This document shows, one piece after another, positions 29,154 to 38,662 of a DNA stretch of 64,000 nt (positions are counted from its first letter, which is position 1; each line of letters opens with the position of its first letter). Source of the DNA: Chitinolyticbacter meiyuanensis (lineage in GTDB: Bacteria; Pseudomonadota; Gammaproteobacteria; Burkholderiales; Chitinibacteraceae); NCBI RefSeq assembly GCF_008033135.1, contig NZ_CP041335.1, positions 3,353,925-3,417,924 of the forward strand. The letters are read 5' to 3'. Both the position numbers and the translations under genes were made by a program. The notes beneath the pieces were generated by a model. The model was given only the letters and a program-made list of their open reading frames with translations. It was not told the DNA's origin and made no database searches.

Positions 29154-30734
29154 ATGAAGATCGCCAGCCAGCTCAAGGTCGTGAGCGCGCTGACCGTGGC
29201 AACCCTGCTCGGCCTCGGTGCCTGGATCGCCTGGCAGAGCACCACGCTGCGCGACGATTTCGCCGCCGACCGCGCCCATCAGCAGGCGGTAGCCGTGCTG
29301 GCCGACATGCACGGCACCATGCTCAAGCTATCTCGGCTCGACCCACTGATGCAGGATGCAGAAGCACAGCTGGCGAATGCCGAGCACAGCGTGGCCACAG
29401 CGCAGGCCAAAGCCACCCGTCTGCTCGGCCCGGCGGCCGAGCCGGTGAACGCGGCGCTCACCGCCAGCTGGGCGCGCTATCTGCAGCAATACCGCAGCGC
29501 CGTCACCATCTCGGCGGAGAGCCCCGAGGACGCGCTCAGCATCCCGGAGCAGATCTACCGCAATGATCTCGCACCCGTGCTCGAAGTGATCGAGCGCAGC
29601 ATGGCCGAGGCGCAGGCGCGCTCGCGCAGCAGTGCAGATGCCATCGCCGGCCGCATGGCGCGGCTGGTCAGCGCGACGCTGCTGCCGCTGGCGCTGACCG
29701 CACTGCTGATCGTGGTGAGTCAGCTCTATTTCGCCCGCAAGCTGCGCCTGCGGCTTGCCGCGATGGCCGAAGCCACGGCGCGGCTGGAAGCCGGCGACCT
29801 GACCGGCCGCATGCGCGAGGGCGGCGACGAGATCGGCGAGCTGGCTCGGGCGCAGAACCGTTTCCTCGACCGGCTCTCCGGTACGCTGGCCGGAGCGCGG
29901 CGGGCCGCGGTGACAACGCGCAGCGAAGCGGCCCACGTCACCCAGCTGGCGGATGCCACCCGCAGCGAGGCGAGCCGCCAGGCGCAATACCTGGCCGATA
30001 TCGGTGGTGCCAGCAGCACGCTGCGCCAAGCGGTTGGCGAAATCGCCGATCAGGCCGATGCGGCCAGCAGTGTGGTCGGCGAGGCCCGCGGCGCAGTGGA
30101 TGCCGCCCATGCCGCCGGCGAAGCCACGCTACAGCGCCTGCATGCGCTCGCCAGCGAATTCGGCCAGACCGAATCGGCGATGCGCGAGCTTGACGGCGCC
30201 ATCGCCCAGATCGTGCAGGTGGCCGCCAGCATCGGCGACATCGCCAAGCAGACCAACCTGCTGGCGCTCAACGCCGCGATCGAGGCCGCCCGCGCGGGCG
30301 AAACCGGCCGCGGCTTCGCCGTCGTCGCCGACGAGGTGCGCAAGCTGTCCCTGCAGACGGCCGAGGCCACCCAGCGCATCGACGGCATCATGGGCAGCAT
30401 CCGCGCCCGCTCGGACGACACGCTGAACGCCATGGGCGCCGCGCTGGTCCACGTGGCCGAATGCCGCGATGACGGCGCGACGGTAACGCAGGCGCTGACC
30501 CGCATCTCGCACGCCACCGCACGCGTCGACGGACTGATGGAGAGCATTGCCGCCGCAGTCGACGAACAGGGCCACGCCAGCGCCGAGATCAGTGCGCGGC
30601 TCGCCAGCATCGGCGAAGGCGCTAGCCAGAACATGGCCAGCACCGAGGCCATGCTGGGCGACATGCGCGAGCTCGCCGTGGTGGCTGACGACCTGGAAGC
30701 CCGACTGTCGACGCTGCGCTTTCGCGAGGGCTGA
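29154..30734 (+). CDS. Methyl-accepting chemotaxis protein
   Basis: A 526-residue chemoreceptor. TM1 is at about residues 10-27, a short helical periplasmic domain of about 155 residues follows, and TM2 lies at about 180-202. A HAMP domain ([10 protein letters not shown]) leads into the long coiled-coil signalling domain with the conserved tip [20 protein letters not shown] and [15 protein letters not shown]. The periplasmic domain resembles the four-helix type. I chose the ATG at 29154 because it starts directly before TM1 and has GGAG 6-7 bases upstream. No chemotaxis operon is adjacent. Confidence 0.93.
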   Translation: MKIASQLKVVSALTVATLLGLGAWIAWQSTTLRDDFAADRAHQQAVAVLADMHGTMLKLSRLDPLMQDAEAQLANAEHSVATAQAKATRLLGPAAEPVNAALTASWARYLQQYRSAVTISAESPEDALSIPEQIYRNDLAPVLEVIERSMAEAQARSRSSADAIAGRMARLVSATLLPLALTALLIVVSQLYFARKLRLRLAAMAEATARLEAGDLTGRMREGGDEIGELARAQNRFLDRLSGTLAGARRAAVTTRSEAAHVTQLADATRSEASRQAQYLADIGGASSTLRQAVGEIADQADAASSVVGEARGAVDAAHAAGEATLQRLHALASEFGQTESAMRELDGAIAQIVQVAASIGDIAKQTNLLALNAAIEAARAGETGRGFAVVADEVRKLSLQTAEATQRIDGIMGSIRARSDDTLNAMGAALVHVAECRDDGATVTQALTRISHATARVDGLMESIAAAVDEQGHASAEISARLASIGEGASQNMASTEAMLGDMRELAVVADDLEARLSTLRFREG

Positions 30735-30743
30735 AACTGGCAT

Positions 30744-30774
30744 AAAAAACGCCGGCATCAAGCCGGCGTTTTTG
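30744..30774. terminator. Bidirectional terminator after the chemoreceptor
   Basis: An A6 run, a GC-rich stem (GCCGGC with GCCGGC, loop ATCAA) and a T5 run, between converging genes. Confidence 0.9.
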
Positions 30775-30789
30775 CTGGGCTGGGCAGGC

Positions 30790-31725
30790 TCAGCGCTTGA
30801 ACTTGCCGATCACGCCGCCGATCAGCTTCACCACCACCAGCACCAGCGCACCGGCGATCACCCCGGCAACCAGATCGAGCAGCGTCGGCGTAATGGCAGC
30901 AAGCACGCCGCCGACCGCGGGCAGCGCATGCACCGCTTCAGCCGCATGATGGATCAGGTCGTGCGCACCCGGAATGCCATGGGTGAGGATGCCGCCGCCG
31001 ACCATGAACATCGCGGCTGTACCGATCACCGACAGCGCCTTCATCAGCCACGGCGCGAACGCCAGCAGGCCGCGTCCCAGCGCACGCTGGAAACCATTGT
31101 CCTTGGCGGCGAGATAGAAGCCGGCGTCATCCAGCTTCACGATGGCGGCGACAATGCCATAAACCCCCACCGTCATCAGGATGGCAATACCGGAGAGCAC
31201 AGCCGCCTGTGTGCCGAATGCCTTGCCGGCGACCACGCCAAGCGCGATCACGATGATTTCGCCGGAGAGGATGAAGTCGGTGCGAATGGCGCCCTTGATC
31301 TTGTCCTTCTCCAGCGCGACGAGATCGACTTCCGGATTGGCCAGCGCCGCGTGCAGCTCGGCCTTGTGCGCGTCGTCCTCGTGCCGGCTGTGCAGGAACT
31401 TGTGTGCCAGCTTCTCGAAGCCCTCGAAGCACAGGTAAGCACCGCCCACCATCAACAGCGGAATGATCAGCCAGGGAATGAAGGCGCTGATGATCAGCGC
31501 GGCCGGCACCAGGATCAGCTTGTTGCGGAACGAGCCCTTGGCCACCGCCCACACCACCGGCAGCTCGCGTTCGGCCTTCACACCGGATACCTGCTCGGCG
31601 TTGAGCGCCAGGTCGTCGCCCAGCACGCCGGAGGTCTTCTTCGCGGCGACCTTGGTCATCACGGCAACGTCGTCGAGCACCGAGGCAATGTCGTCGATCA
31701 GGGCTAATAGGCTGGTTCCGGCCAT
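30790..31725 (-). CDS. DUF808 (YedI-like) membrane protein
   Basis: A 311-residue inner-membrane protein. The N-terminus [19 protein letters not shown] and the following [19 protein letters not shown] are diagnostic of DUF808, and several hydrophobic segments follow (for example [17 protein letters not shown]). Its function is unknown. The start at 31725 matches the family N-terminus although the frame extends upstream. Confidence 0.92.
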   Translation of the reverse strand: MAGTSLLALIDDIASVLDDVAVMTKVAAKKTSGVLGDDLALNAEQVSGVKAERELPVVWAVAKGSFRNKLILVPAALIISAFIPWLIIPLLMVGGAYLCFEGFEKLAHKFLHSRHEDDAHKAELHAALANPEVDLVALEKDKIKGAIRTDFILSGEIIVIALGVVAGKAFGTQAAVLSGIAILMTVGVYGIVAAIVKLDDAGFYLAAKDNGFQRALGRGLLAFAPWLMKALSVIGTAAMFMVGGGILTHGIPGAHDLIHHAAEAVHALPAVGGVLAAITPTLLDLVAGVIAGALVLVVVKLIGGVIGKFKR

Positions 31726-31757
31726 GGTAGAAACGTCTTCCTGTTGCGGGTGGGGGA

Positions 31758-32156
31758 TCAGCGGTCCAGCCGCTGTTCGTCGTAAGCGGTGCAGAGCAGA
31801 ACATGCCAGCCTGCCGCCGTGTGCAACAAGTTGTAGGCCGTGTGAAAGCGCCAAGGCGGCAAGCCATCCCGGCGGGTGATCTGCCAAGCCAGCGTGACGA
31901 AGGCGCCGTGCAGCCCCTGTGGCAGATACGCGACAAGCTCATATCCAGCAGTGGCATAACCCTGCTCGCGATACAACGCACACAGGGCCACCATGTTGGC
32001 GCACGCGTCAGCACGCTTGGGCCAGTGCACGTAGCCCTCGGCGGTGACGATGCCGGATGGCTCATGGTAGTGCGTCGCCACGGCCTCGCCATCGAGTGCA
32101 TCGAAGGCCGCACGGTAGCTAGCAAAGAACGCCGCCAACGACCCAGGCAAGATCAT
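31758..32156 (-). CDS. Small NTF2/SnoaL-like protein
   Basis: A 132-residue protein with the alpha+beta pattern of the NTF2-like fold: a helix [21 protein letters not shown], then HEPSGIVT and late strands ending [21 protein letters not shown]. The fold serves as enzyme or binding pocket in many contexts and no specific role is visible. The ATG overlaps the MOSC gene stop by 4 bases. Confidence 0.7.
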   Translation of the reverse strand: MILPGSLAAFFASYRAAFDALDGEAVATHYHEPSGIVTAEGYVHWPKRADACANMVALCALYREQGYATAGYELVAYLPQGLHGAFVTLAWQITRRDGLPPWRFHTAYNLLHTAAGWHVLLCTAYDEQRLDR

Positions 32157-32938
32157 TCGAGCAGCGTGATCGGATCGCCAGCCGCGATGCGCCCCGGCTT
32201 CTCGACGATGGCGTTCATGCCGAACACCACCTCGCCGTCGCGCTTGCGGTGCCGCGCCAGCGTGCGGATCGGCTCCTGGTCCCGTGATTTCACGCCGGTC
32301 TCGGGATCGACCGTGGTGAACACGCAGCGGCCACAGGGCTTGGCAAAGCGCACCACCGCCTCGCCCACCTGGATGCGCGTCCAGCCATCCTCGGCAAAAG
32401 CATCTGCACCGTCGATCACCAGATTAGGTCGAAAACGGGCCATTTCGAACGGCTGGCCGGCCCAGGCCGACAACTGCGCCAGCGAGGCACTACCGATCAC
32501 CAGCAAGGGATAGCCATCGGCGAACGACACCGGGGCATCGGGAAAGTGCTTCACCCGTCGCTGTGTCTCCCCGGTATATAGCAGCCGCACCGGCCGGCCG
32601 AGGAAGGCCGACAGCCAGGCATCCGCCTCGTCCGCGCCGTGCCACGCGCCGAAGTCGGTGCCCCATACGTGGGCCGGATGGCCCTGGGAAAACACCGCGC
32701 GCGGTGCATACACCTGGCCGTGGCCGGGCGCCGACAGCGCAAGACCAGTGTCGTCGGCCTCGGCCTGGATCGTCACCAGTTGCGGCAGCTCCCGGCCGGT
32801 GACGAAGCGCCCGCTCGGCTCGGCCACCATCCACGCCCGATCGTCGGGCAAGCCGACCTCGGCGAGCTCGGCCACGTTCAGCGCATGGCCGTGGGCAGAC
32901 TTGAGCGGATAGCGATAGAGGGCGGATAGCGTGGGCAT
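32153..32938 (-). CDS. MOSC-domain protein (YcbX-like, no ferredoxin domain)
   Basis: A 261-residue molybdenum-cofactor sulphurase C-terminal type protein. It has the beta-barrel N-terminal domain start LYRYPLKSAHGHAL and the MOSC core FRPNLVIDGADAF with FAKPCGRCVFTTVDPETG, whose Cys is the conserved cofactor-binding position. YcbX proteins reduce N-hydroxylated bases; E. coli YcbX has an extra C-terminal ferredoxin domain absent here, so electrons must come from a separate protein. Confidence 0.9.
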   Translation of the reverse strand: MPTLSALYRYPLKSAHGHALNVAELAEVGLPDDRAWMVAEPSGRFVTGRELPQLVTIQAEADDTGLALSAPGHGQVYAPRAVFSQGHPAHVWGTDFGAWHGADEADAWLSAFLGRPVRLLYTGETQRRVKHFPDAPVSFADGYPLLVIGSASLAQLSAWAGQPFEMARFRPNLVIDGADAFAEDGWTRIQVGEAVVRFAKPCGRCVFTTVDPETGVKSRDQEPIRTLARHRKRDGEVVFGMNAIVEKPGRIAAGDPITLLE

Positions 32939-33117
32939 GGCAGTATCTCGGCAACAACCACCGCCACTGTGCCGCTCGCGCCCGTCCGCGACAAGCGACA
33001 GCAATGGCAACAACGACCCACAACAGCTGTGCGCCGCGCGCGACGGCGAAGCGCAGCTCACTTCCCCGCCGCCGCCGCATCCGCTAGCCTGTGTGCACTG
33101 CTGCAACCGCCGCCGTC

Positions 33118-34116
33118 ATGCACCGCGAACACCGACTCGAACTGCCGCCCTACCGTGCGCCCAGCTGGCTGCCGGGCGGCCATGCCCAGACCATCTACCC
33201 GGCCATGTTCATGTGGCGGCGCCACCTGCGCTACCGGCGCGAAGCCTGGGTCACGCCCGATCTCGATACCGTTGTCGCAGACTGGGTCGACGGCCGCGCC
33301 GGCACGCCCATCGTCGTGATGTTCCACGGCCTGGAGGGCGGCTCGGCCAGCCACTATGCGCGCTCGCTGTTCCAGTACCTGTATCCCAAAGGCTGGCGCG
33401 GCGTGGTGCCGCACTTCCGTTCCTGCGGCAACGTGCCCAACCGGCTGCCGCGCTCCTACCATGCCGGCGATTCGGCCGAGATCGGCTGGATCCTGGGGCG
33501 GGTACGCCAGCGCTATCCGGATGTGCCGATCTACGCGGTCGGCGTATCGCTCGGCGGCAATGCGCTGCTCAAATGGCTGGGCGAGACCGGCGCCCGGGCG
33601 CATGCCTATGTTGCTGCCGCCGCCGCCATCTGCGCGCCGGTCGATCTCGCCGCCTGCGGCGACGCGCTCGACAACGGCATCAATCGCAAGATCTACACCC
33701 GCGAGTTCCTGCGCACCATGCGGCGCAAGACGCTGGAAAAACTGAAGATCACCGATAACCCCTTCATCGATCGCGAGCGGGTCAAGCGCGCCGTCACACT
33801 GCGCGAATTCGACGACCTCGTCACCGCACCGCTGCACGGCTTCCATGGTGTCGAGCACTATTGGGCGGAAGCGAGCAGCAAGCCGCTGCTCAAGGAGATC
33901 GCCCTGCCCACGCTGATGGTGCACGCGCTGAACGACCCCTTCATCCCCCCCGCCAGCCTGCCCGAGGAACACGAGGTGTCGGACATGGTGATGCTGCTGC
34001 GGCCTAAGGAAGGCGGCCACGTCGGCTTCGTTTCCGGCCCGCCACCGGGCAAGCTGATCTGGCTGCCCAATATCCTGATGCGCTTCTTCCAGCACCACGC
34101 ACCGCTGCGAAGCTGA
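33118..34116 (+). CDS. YheT-family alpha/beta hydrolase
   Basis: A 332-residue hydrolase. The N-terminus YRAPSWLPGGHAQTIYP is diagnostic for the YheT family. The nucleophile elbow is GVSLGGNALLKWLGE (Ser), with HGLEGGS as oxyanion loop, an Asp in HALNDPFIP and a His in GGHVGF. The substrate is unknown; family members are esterases. The region upstream (32939-33117) is a divergent promoter space with nothing I can name. Confidence 0.92.
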   Translation: MHREHRLELPPYRAPSWLPGGHAQTIYPAMFMWRRHLRYRREAWVTPDLDTVVADWVDGRAGTPIVVMFHGLEGGSASHYARSLFQYLYPKGWRGVVPHFRSCGNVPNRLPRSYHAGDSAEIGWILGRVRQRYPDVPIYAVGVSLGGNALLKWLGETGARAHAYVAAAAAICAPVDLAACGDALDNGINRKIYTREFLRTMRRKTLEKLKITDNPFIDRERVKRAVTLREFDDLVTAPLHGFHGVEHYWAEASSKPLLKEIALPTLMVHALNDPFIPPASLPEEHEVSDMVMLLRPKEGGHVGFVSGPPPGKLIWLPNILMRFFQHHAPLRS

Positions 34117-34119
34117 CTC

Positions 34120-34407
34120 ATGAAGAAAAAAGACGTTACGCAAAGATCGCCGGAAGTTGTACCGGACATCACTGAACAGGAAGCACGCGACATCATGCAT
34201 CGCTGCGAGGCGGCCTCTCCAGGACCATGGACGTCATTCGTAGAAGGACGCGACCATACTTGCGGCTCCAATTTTATACAGACCTCGGGCGAAGACATTG
34301 AGCTCTCCGGTGTAACCGTTGCTGATCAAGACTTCATCGCTGCGGCACGCCAAGACCTTCCCCGGTTGCTCGCAATGCTGGCCCGACTTCAGGGCTGGTC
34401 ACTCTAG
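34120..34407 (+). CDS. Small hypothetical protein
   Basis: A 95-residue soluble protein starting 3 bases after the hydrolase stop. It contains ITEQEARDIMHRCEAASPGPW and ADQDFIAAARQDLPRLLAML, a pattern shared by many small phage- and plasmid-type hypothetical proteins (EARAAATPGPW-like). Base composition is lower in GC than the neighbours. No function can be given. Confidence 0.65.
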   Translation: MKKKDVTQRSPEVVPDITEQEARDIMHRCEAASPGPWTSFVEGRDHTCGSNFIQTSGEDIELSGVTVADQDFIAAARQDLPRLLAMLARLQGWSL

Positions 34408-34458
34408 TTCTGTAACCCCCAACGACGTTGCCGCTGAAACTCAAGCTTTAGGCCTGAC

Positions 34459-35814
34459 ATGCCCGACATCGACCTTCGCCTGTTCAAGGCCTACGACGTG
34501 CGCGCGCGCACCGACGCGCTGACGCCAGCCGCAGCACAGTTGATCGGCCAGGCCATCGGCACGCTGGCGCAGGAACGTGGCTTCAGCCGCTATGCGGTAG
34601 CGCGCGACGGCCGGCTCAGCAGCCCGGCGCTTGCCGCTGCACTGGTCGACGGACTGGCCACCAGCGGCATCACGGTGATCGATCTCGGCCTTGCCGCCAC
34701 GCCGGTCCTGTATTTTGGCGCCAGCCAGCTGGCAGACGGCTGCGGCGCGGTCGTCACCGGCAGTCACAATCCACCGGACTACAACGGCATCAAGCTGATG
34801 ATCGGTGGTGAAGCCATCGGCGGCGCGGCATTGCAGGCGCTGGCGCAGCGCATCGTTGCCGGTGAACTAAGCCAAGCAGCACAACCCAGCCAATGCACCA
34901 AGCACGACATCGCATCGGCCTACACCGCCGCCATCTGCACCGCGGTGCCGCAGACACGGCGCTTGAAGCTGGTGATCGACTGCGGCAACGGCGTGCCCGG
35001 CGCCATCGCGCCGGCGCTGTTCCAAGCGCTGGGGCATCAGGTCGACGCGCTGTATTGCGAGGTCGACGGCCATTTCCCCAACCATCACCCCGATCCGCAA
35101 GACCCGGCCAACCTCACCGACCTGATCGCACGCGTGGCCGCCACCGGCGCCGATCTGGGCCTCGCCTTCGACGGTGATGGCGACCGGCTGGGCATCGTCA
35201 CCGTGCAGGGCGCCATCGTGCCCGGTGACGCGCTGCTGGCGCTGTTCGCCCAGGCGCTGTTGCCGCAACAGCCCGGCGCGCTGGTGCTGCACGATGTGAA
35301 ATCGAGCCGCCTGGTCGCCCGTTGCGTAGCCACAGCCGGTGGGCATTGCGTCGCCATCCCCACCGGCCACACCCATATGAAGCGCGAGCTCAAGGCGCGC
35401 GGCGCGCTGCTGGCAGGCGAATTGTCCGGCCACTACGCCTTCGCCGGCTGGAATGTGGACGACGCGCTGTATGCCGCGGCCCGGCTCACTGCCCTCGTTG
35501 GCGCCGGGCTCGATCTCGATGCCGGGTTCGCCCGGCTGCCGGTTTGCCACAGCACACCCGAGCTGCAATTGGCAGTGCCCGATGCCGCCGCCGAACTCAC
35601 CCGCATCCTCGCCACCGCCGCTTTCCCGACAGCGGTTTCGACGAGCGACATCGACGGACTGCGCATCGAGTATCCGGATGGCTTCGGCCTGATCCGCAAG
35701 TCCAACACCACGCCGGTACTGACGTTGCGTGCCGAGGGCGATGACGCTGTTGCGCTGGCCCGTATCGTAAGTGAACTAACCGTCGCCATCGCGCCGCTAC
35801 GCTGGCCCGGCTGA
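34459..35814 (+). CDS. Phosphomannomutase/phosphoglucomutase family protein
   Basis: A 451-residue alpha-D-phosphohexomutase interconverting sugar 1- and 6-phosphates for surface polysaccharide or nucleotide-sugar supply. Visible sites: the N-terminal FKAYDVRAR, the phosphoserine loop [13 protein letters not shown], the metal loop FDGDGDRLG, the sugar loop GELSGHYAF and the phosphate loop KSNTTPVL. The architecture fits the PMM/PGM (AlgC/ManB) group better than GlmM. It shares no operon signal with nadC beyond a 55-base gap. Confidence 0.92.
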   Translation: MPDIDLRLFKAYDVRARTDALTPAAAQLIGQAIGTLAQERGFSRYAVARDGRLSSPALAAALVDGLATSGITVIDLGLAATPVLYFGASQLADGCGAVVTGSHNPPDYNGIKLMIGGEAIGGAALQALAQRIVAGELSQAAQPSQCTKHDIASAYTAAICTAVPQTRRLKLVIDCGNGVPGAIAPALFQALGHQVDALYCEVDGHFPNHHPDPQDPANLTDLIARVAATGADLGLAFDGDGDRLGIVTVQGAIVPGDALLALFAQALLPQQPGALVLHDVKSSRLVARCVATAGGHCVAIPTGHTHMKRELKARGALLAGELSGHYAFAGWNVDDALYAAARLTALVGAGLDLDAGFARLPVCHSTPELQLAVPDAAAELTRILATAAFPTAVSTSDIDGLRIEYPDGFGLIRKSNTTPVLTLRAEGDDAVALARIVSELTVAIAPLRWPG

Positions 35815-35869
35815 CAATACGCAACGCTTGCCGGACAATGGCGGCCGTTCCCTCGCCCGCCGATACGCC

Positions 35870-36736
35870 ATGCCCACGCTGCCGCTGCCCCACCTGATCG
35901 CCGCCGACGTTGCCCGCGCCCTTGCCGAAGATGTCGGCGATTGCGACTGGACTGCGCAGCTGATTGCGCCGGAACGCCAGGGCCGCGCCACGGTGATCGC
36001 GCGCGAAAACGCGGTGATCTGCGGCATCGCGTGGTTCGACGAATGCTTCCGTCAGGTGGACCCGCGTGCGTGCGTGCGCTGGCAAGTCGCCGAGGGCACA
36101 CAGGTCAAAGCCGGCACGCAGCTGTGCGAGATCGTCGGCCCGGCCCGCGCCCTGCTTACTGCCGAGCGCAGCGCGCTCAATTTCCTGCAGCTGCTGTCGG
36201 CGGTGGCAAGCACCACCCGCATCTACGCCGACACCGTCGCGGGGACCCGTGCCGTGGTGCACGACACGCGCAAGACGGTACCGGGCCTGCGCCGTGCGCA
36301 GAAGTACGCCGTCACCGTCGGGGGGGGGGCCAACCAGCGCGTAGGTCTCTACGACGGCATCCTGATCAAGGAAAACCACATCATGGCCGCCGGTGGCATC
36401 GCGCTGGCGCTCGCCGCAGCCCGCGCCATCGCACCAGCGCATGTCACGCTGCAGATCGAGGTGGAGAATCTGACGGAGCTCGGCGAGGCGTTGGCCGCCG
36501 GTGCCCCCTCGGTGCTGCTCGACAACTTCAGCCTCGCCGATCTGAATGAGGCGGTGCGCCGCAACGGCGGCCGCGCAGTACTGGAAGCCTCGGGTGGCGT
36601 CGATCTGACCACGCTGCGCGCCATCGCCGAAACCGGCGTCGACCGCATCTCGGTCGGCAAGCTGACCAAGGATGTGACGGCGGTCGACCTGTCCATGCGC
36701 TTCGTGATGGATACCGCTACGGGTAATCCCGAATAG
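35870..36736 (+). CDS. nadC: Nicotinate-nucleotide pyrophosphorylase (carboxylating)
   Basis: Makes nicotinate mononucleotide from quinolinate in NAD synthesis. The 288-residue protein shows [37 protein letters not shown], a VGGGAN active-site segment, [12 protein letters not shown] and LEASGGVDL near the end. I chose the ATG at 35870 giving the usual N-terminus; a longer reading from a TTG at 35828 looks unlikely. The Gly codons of the VGGGA segment form an uninterrupted run of ten G (36320-36329), a slippage-prone site inside an essential-type gene. Confidence 0.95.
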   Translation: MPTLPLPHLIAADVARALAEDVGDCDWTAQLIAPERQGRATVIARENAVICGIAWFDECFRQVDPRACVRWQVAEGTQVKAGTQLCEIVGPARALLTAERSALNFLQLLSAVASTTRIYADTVAGTRAVVHDTRKTVPGLRRAQKYAVTVGGGANQRVGLYDGILIKENHIMAAGGIALALAAARAIAPAHVTLQIEVENLTELGEALAAGAPSVLLDNFSLADLNEAVRRNGGRAVLEASGGVDLTTLRAIAETGVDRISVGKLTKDVTAVDLSMRFVMDTATGNPE

Positions 36737-36770
36737 CCGGTGCCGCCTAGCAAGGCGCACAGTCCAGATC

Positions 36771-36839
36771 ATGAAGACCGCAAACGCCTCCCTGTCCCTC
36801 ACGCGCCGCTCGGCGTTTTGGTACCGCTCCTATCGCTAA
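36771..36839 (+). CDS. Putative 22-residue attenuator leader peptide
   Basis: ATG at 36771 to TAA at 36837-36839 encodes 22 residues ending SAFWYRSYR, with consecutive Phe, Trp and Tyr codons (36816-36824) and another Tyr three codons on. A hairpin with a T-containing tail follows 27 bases after the stop, then the TrpRS-like gene. The clustering of aromatic codons where the competing RNA arms lie is what a ribosome-controlled attenuator would need. The ribosome site is weak (AAGG lies too far upstream), so translation is not assured. Confidence 0.5.
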   Translation: MKTANASLSLTRRSAFWYRSYR

Positions 36840-36896
36840 GGGGCGGACAGGGTACGTTTGAACACCATGCCGCCGATCCAGGCGGCATGATTGTTT
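36824..36896 (+). promoter_or_regulatory. Attenuator-like RNA structure before the TrpRS-like gene
   Basis: Four segments can pair as in classical attenuators. Segment 1 (36824-36830, CCGCTCC) pairs with segment 2 (36840-36846, GGGGCGG). Segment 2 can instead pair with segment 3 (CCGCC, 36870-36874). Segment 3 together with its flanks forms the 9-bp terminator stem 36866-36874/36881-36889, followed by ATTGTTTTGG. Segment 1 overlaps the Tyr-Arg-Ser codons just after Phe-Trp-Tyr, so a ribosome stalled there would free segment 2 and block the terminator. This is an inference from pairing. Confidence 0.5.
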
Positions 36897-36956
36897 TGGG
36901 GGATACCCCAACATCCGGCGGATCGGTGGCCCGACAACAAAAGGGAACCGATCATC

Positions 36957-37793
36957 ATGCAAGCCACCATCCTCTGCGCCGAACGCCACATCGGCCCCCT
37001 CACGCTGGGCCACCTCGTCAGCACGCTGCGCCAGCGGCTGTTCTTCCAGGATCGCCACAACCAGTACCTGCTGCTCGACGGCGAGACCGACGAGCAGGTG
37101 CTCGATCTGGCTGCCGATCACCTCGCCGTCGGCATCGACCCGACCCGTGTCACCCTGCTCAATCGCCGCGCGGTACCGGAGCTCGCCACGTTGCAGCGTG
37201 CGCTGCAGCCGATCGCGCCAACGCCAGCCTCCCCCACCGCCACGCTGCTCGCCGGCCTGCAGCCGCAACTGGTGTCTGCCCACGCGGCCTCCGCCACGAC
37301 GCTGGCCGATGCCAACCACCTGATCCGTGCGGTCAACGCGCGCGCCGGGCGCTCGCTGCTGGCCGAGGCGCAGGCGCTGCTGCCGACACGCTCGCCGTTC
37401 GCCGCACCGCGTACCGCGCTCGATATCCCGTTCACCGCCGACGCCGACGCCATCGCCGCAGTGATCGCCGCGTTGCCGTCGGCTACGCAGGTGGGATTGC
37501 CCGCGCGCGAAACCGACGGCCATCCGCTGTTCCAGCTGCTCACCGTATTCGAGCACGATCTGCCCTTCGTCGACGATCTCAAGGCCAAGTTTCGCCGCGG
37601 CGGCTTGTCCGAGCGCGTGGTGAAAGCACACCTGATCGATTGCGCCGAGCGGGTGCTGGCCCCGGTGCGTGAGAGCCGCGCGGCACTGGCCGCGAATCGC
37701 GCCACGCTGCAGGCGGTGCTCGATGCGGGCAACGCACGGGCACGGGACACGGTGGGCGCGGTACTGGCCGACGTGCGGCGCGTGTTGGCGTAA
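36957..37793 (+). CDS. Degenerate tryptophanyl-tRNA-synthetase-like protein
   Basis: A 278-residue protein that aligns by eye with class Ic TrpRS at both ends. The N-terminus has LTLGHLVSTLRQ at the HIGH-motif position, then QDRHNQYLLLDGETDE and the VGIDPTRVTLL...VPEL stretch. The C-terminal third has HPLFQLLTVFE, FVDDLKAKFRRGGLSERVVKAHLID and the helical tail of TrpRS. The middle is Ala-rich and shortened (TrpRS is about 330-340 residues), and no KMSKS loop is present, so tRNA charging is unlikely. It may be a regulatory or non-tRNA paralogue. The attenuator-like leader upstream suggests control by aromatic amino acid supply. Confidence 0.72.
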   Translation: MQATILCAERHIGPLTLGHLVSTLRQRLFFQDRHNQYLLLDGETDEQVLDLAADHLAVGIDPTRVTLLNRRAVPELATLQRALQPIAPTPASPTATLLAGLQPQLVSAHAASATTLADANHLIRAVNARAGRSLLAEAQALLPTRSPFAAPRTALDIPFTADADAIAAVIAALPSATQVGLPARETDGHPLFQLLTVFEHDLPFVDDLKAKFRRGGLSERVVKAHLIDCAERVLAPVRESRAALAANRATLQAVLDAGNARARDTVGAVLADVRRVLA

Positions 37794-37798
37794 GGGCG

Positions 37799-38581
37799 TC
37801 AGGCCAGCGTTGCGGCCAAGCCCGGCAGCACGCGCAGCGTGTTAGCGCGGGTTTGCTCCGCAATCGTGGCAACATCGCAGCCGCGCAACTCGGCCAGCAC
37901 GCTGGCAATACGCGGCAGTTGATCCGGCTCATTGCGCCCCGGCGGCGAACCCGCCAGCCAGGCTGGTGCGATATCGGGCGAATCGGTTTCCAGCACGATG
38001 GCTTCGAGCGGCAACTCGGCGGCGAGCTTGCGAATCCGCTTGGAGCCGCTGTAGGTCATCGCCCCGCCGAAACCCAGTGCGAAACCGAGCTTGATGAACT
38101 CATCGGCCTGCTGACGGCTGCCGTTGAAGGCATGCGCGATGCCGCCCTGCACCTGCCATTTGCGCAGGTATTTGAGCACCTGATCCTGGCTGCGGCGGAT
38201 ATGCACGATCACCGGCAGATCGACATCGCGCGCCAGTTTCAACTGCGCTTCGAACACGGCAATCTGGCGCGCAGCGTCCAGGCCTTCTACATAGAAATCG
38301 AGGCCGATCTCGCCGACGGCGACCGGTGATTCGCGACGCAGCCATTCAGCCAGCACGTCGAGATGCTCGTCGCGGTGCTCGGCGATGTAGATCGGGTGCA
38401 GGCCGAACGCCAGTGCAGTACCGTAGCGGTCGCGCATCGTGCGGGTCTGCTCGAAGGTGGCGACGGTGATGGCGGGCACCACCTGCTGGACGATGCCTGC
38501 CGCTCGTGCCCGCGCCACTACGGCATCGCGGTCGGCGTCGAACTCCGGGGCATCCAGGTGGCAGTGGCTGTCGATGAACAT
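37799..38581 (-). CDS. TatD-family hydrolase (YjjV-like)
   Basis: A second TatD-type protein (260 residues). It has DSHCHLDAPEFD, GLHPIYIAEH, the Glu of VGEIGLDFY, the His of IVHIRRSQ and the LETDSPDIAP Asp. YjjV/TatD proteins are metal-dependent deoxyribonucleases. It converges with the TrpRS-like gene (5-base gap) and is divergent from terC. Confidence 0.92.
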   Translation of the reverse strand: MFIDSHCHLDAPEFDADRDAVVARARAAGIVQQVVPAITVATFEQTRTMRDRYGTALAFGLHPIYIAEHRDEHLDVLAEWLRRESPVAVGEIGLDFYVEGLDAARQIAVFEAQLKLARDVDLPVIVHIRRSQDQVLKYLRKWQVQGGIAHAFNGSRQQADEFIKLGFALGFGGAMTYSGSKRIRKLAAELPLEAIVLETDSPDIAPAWLAGSPPGRNEPDQLPRIASVLAELRGCDVATIAEQTRANTLRVLPGLAATLA

Positions 38582-38662
38582 CTGGGGAACTCTGGGCGTT
38601 TTGGGCTATCTGTTCCTCGCCGCCACAGGGGGCGGCACAACGTAACGATAACAGGGATCAAG

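Noticed and set aside
38582..38662. Possible manganese (yybP-ykoY) riboswitch upstream of the TerC gene
   Set aside because: Only 80 bases are available and I could not find the conserved core; the gene family alone is not evidence.
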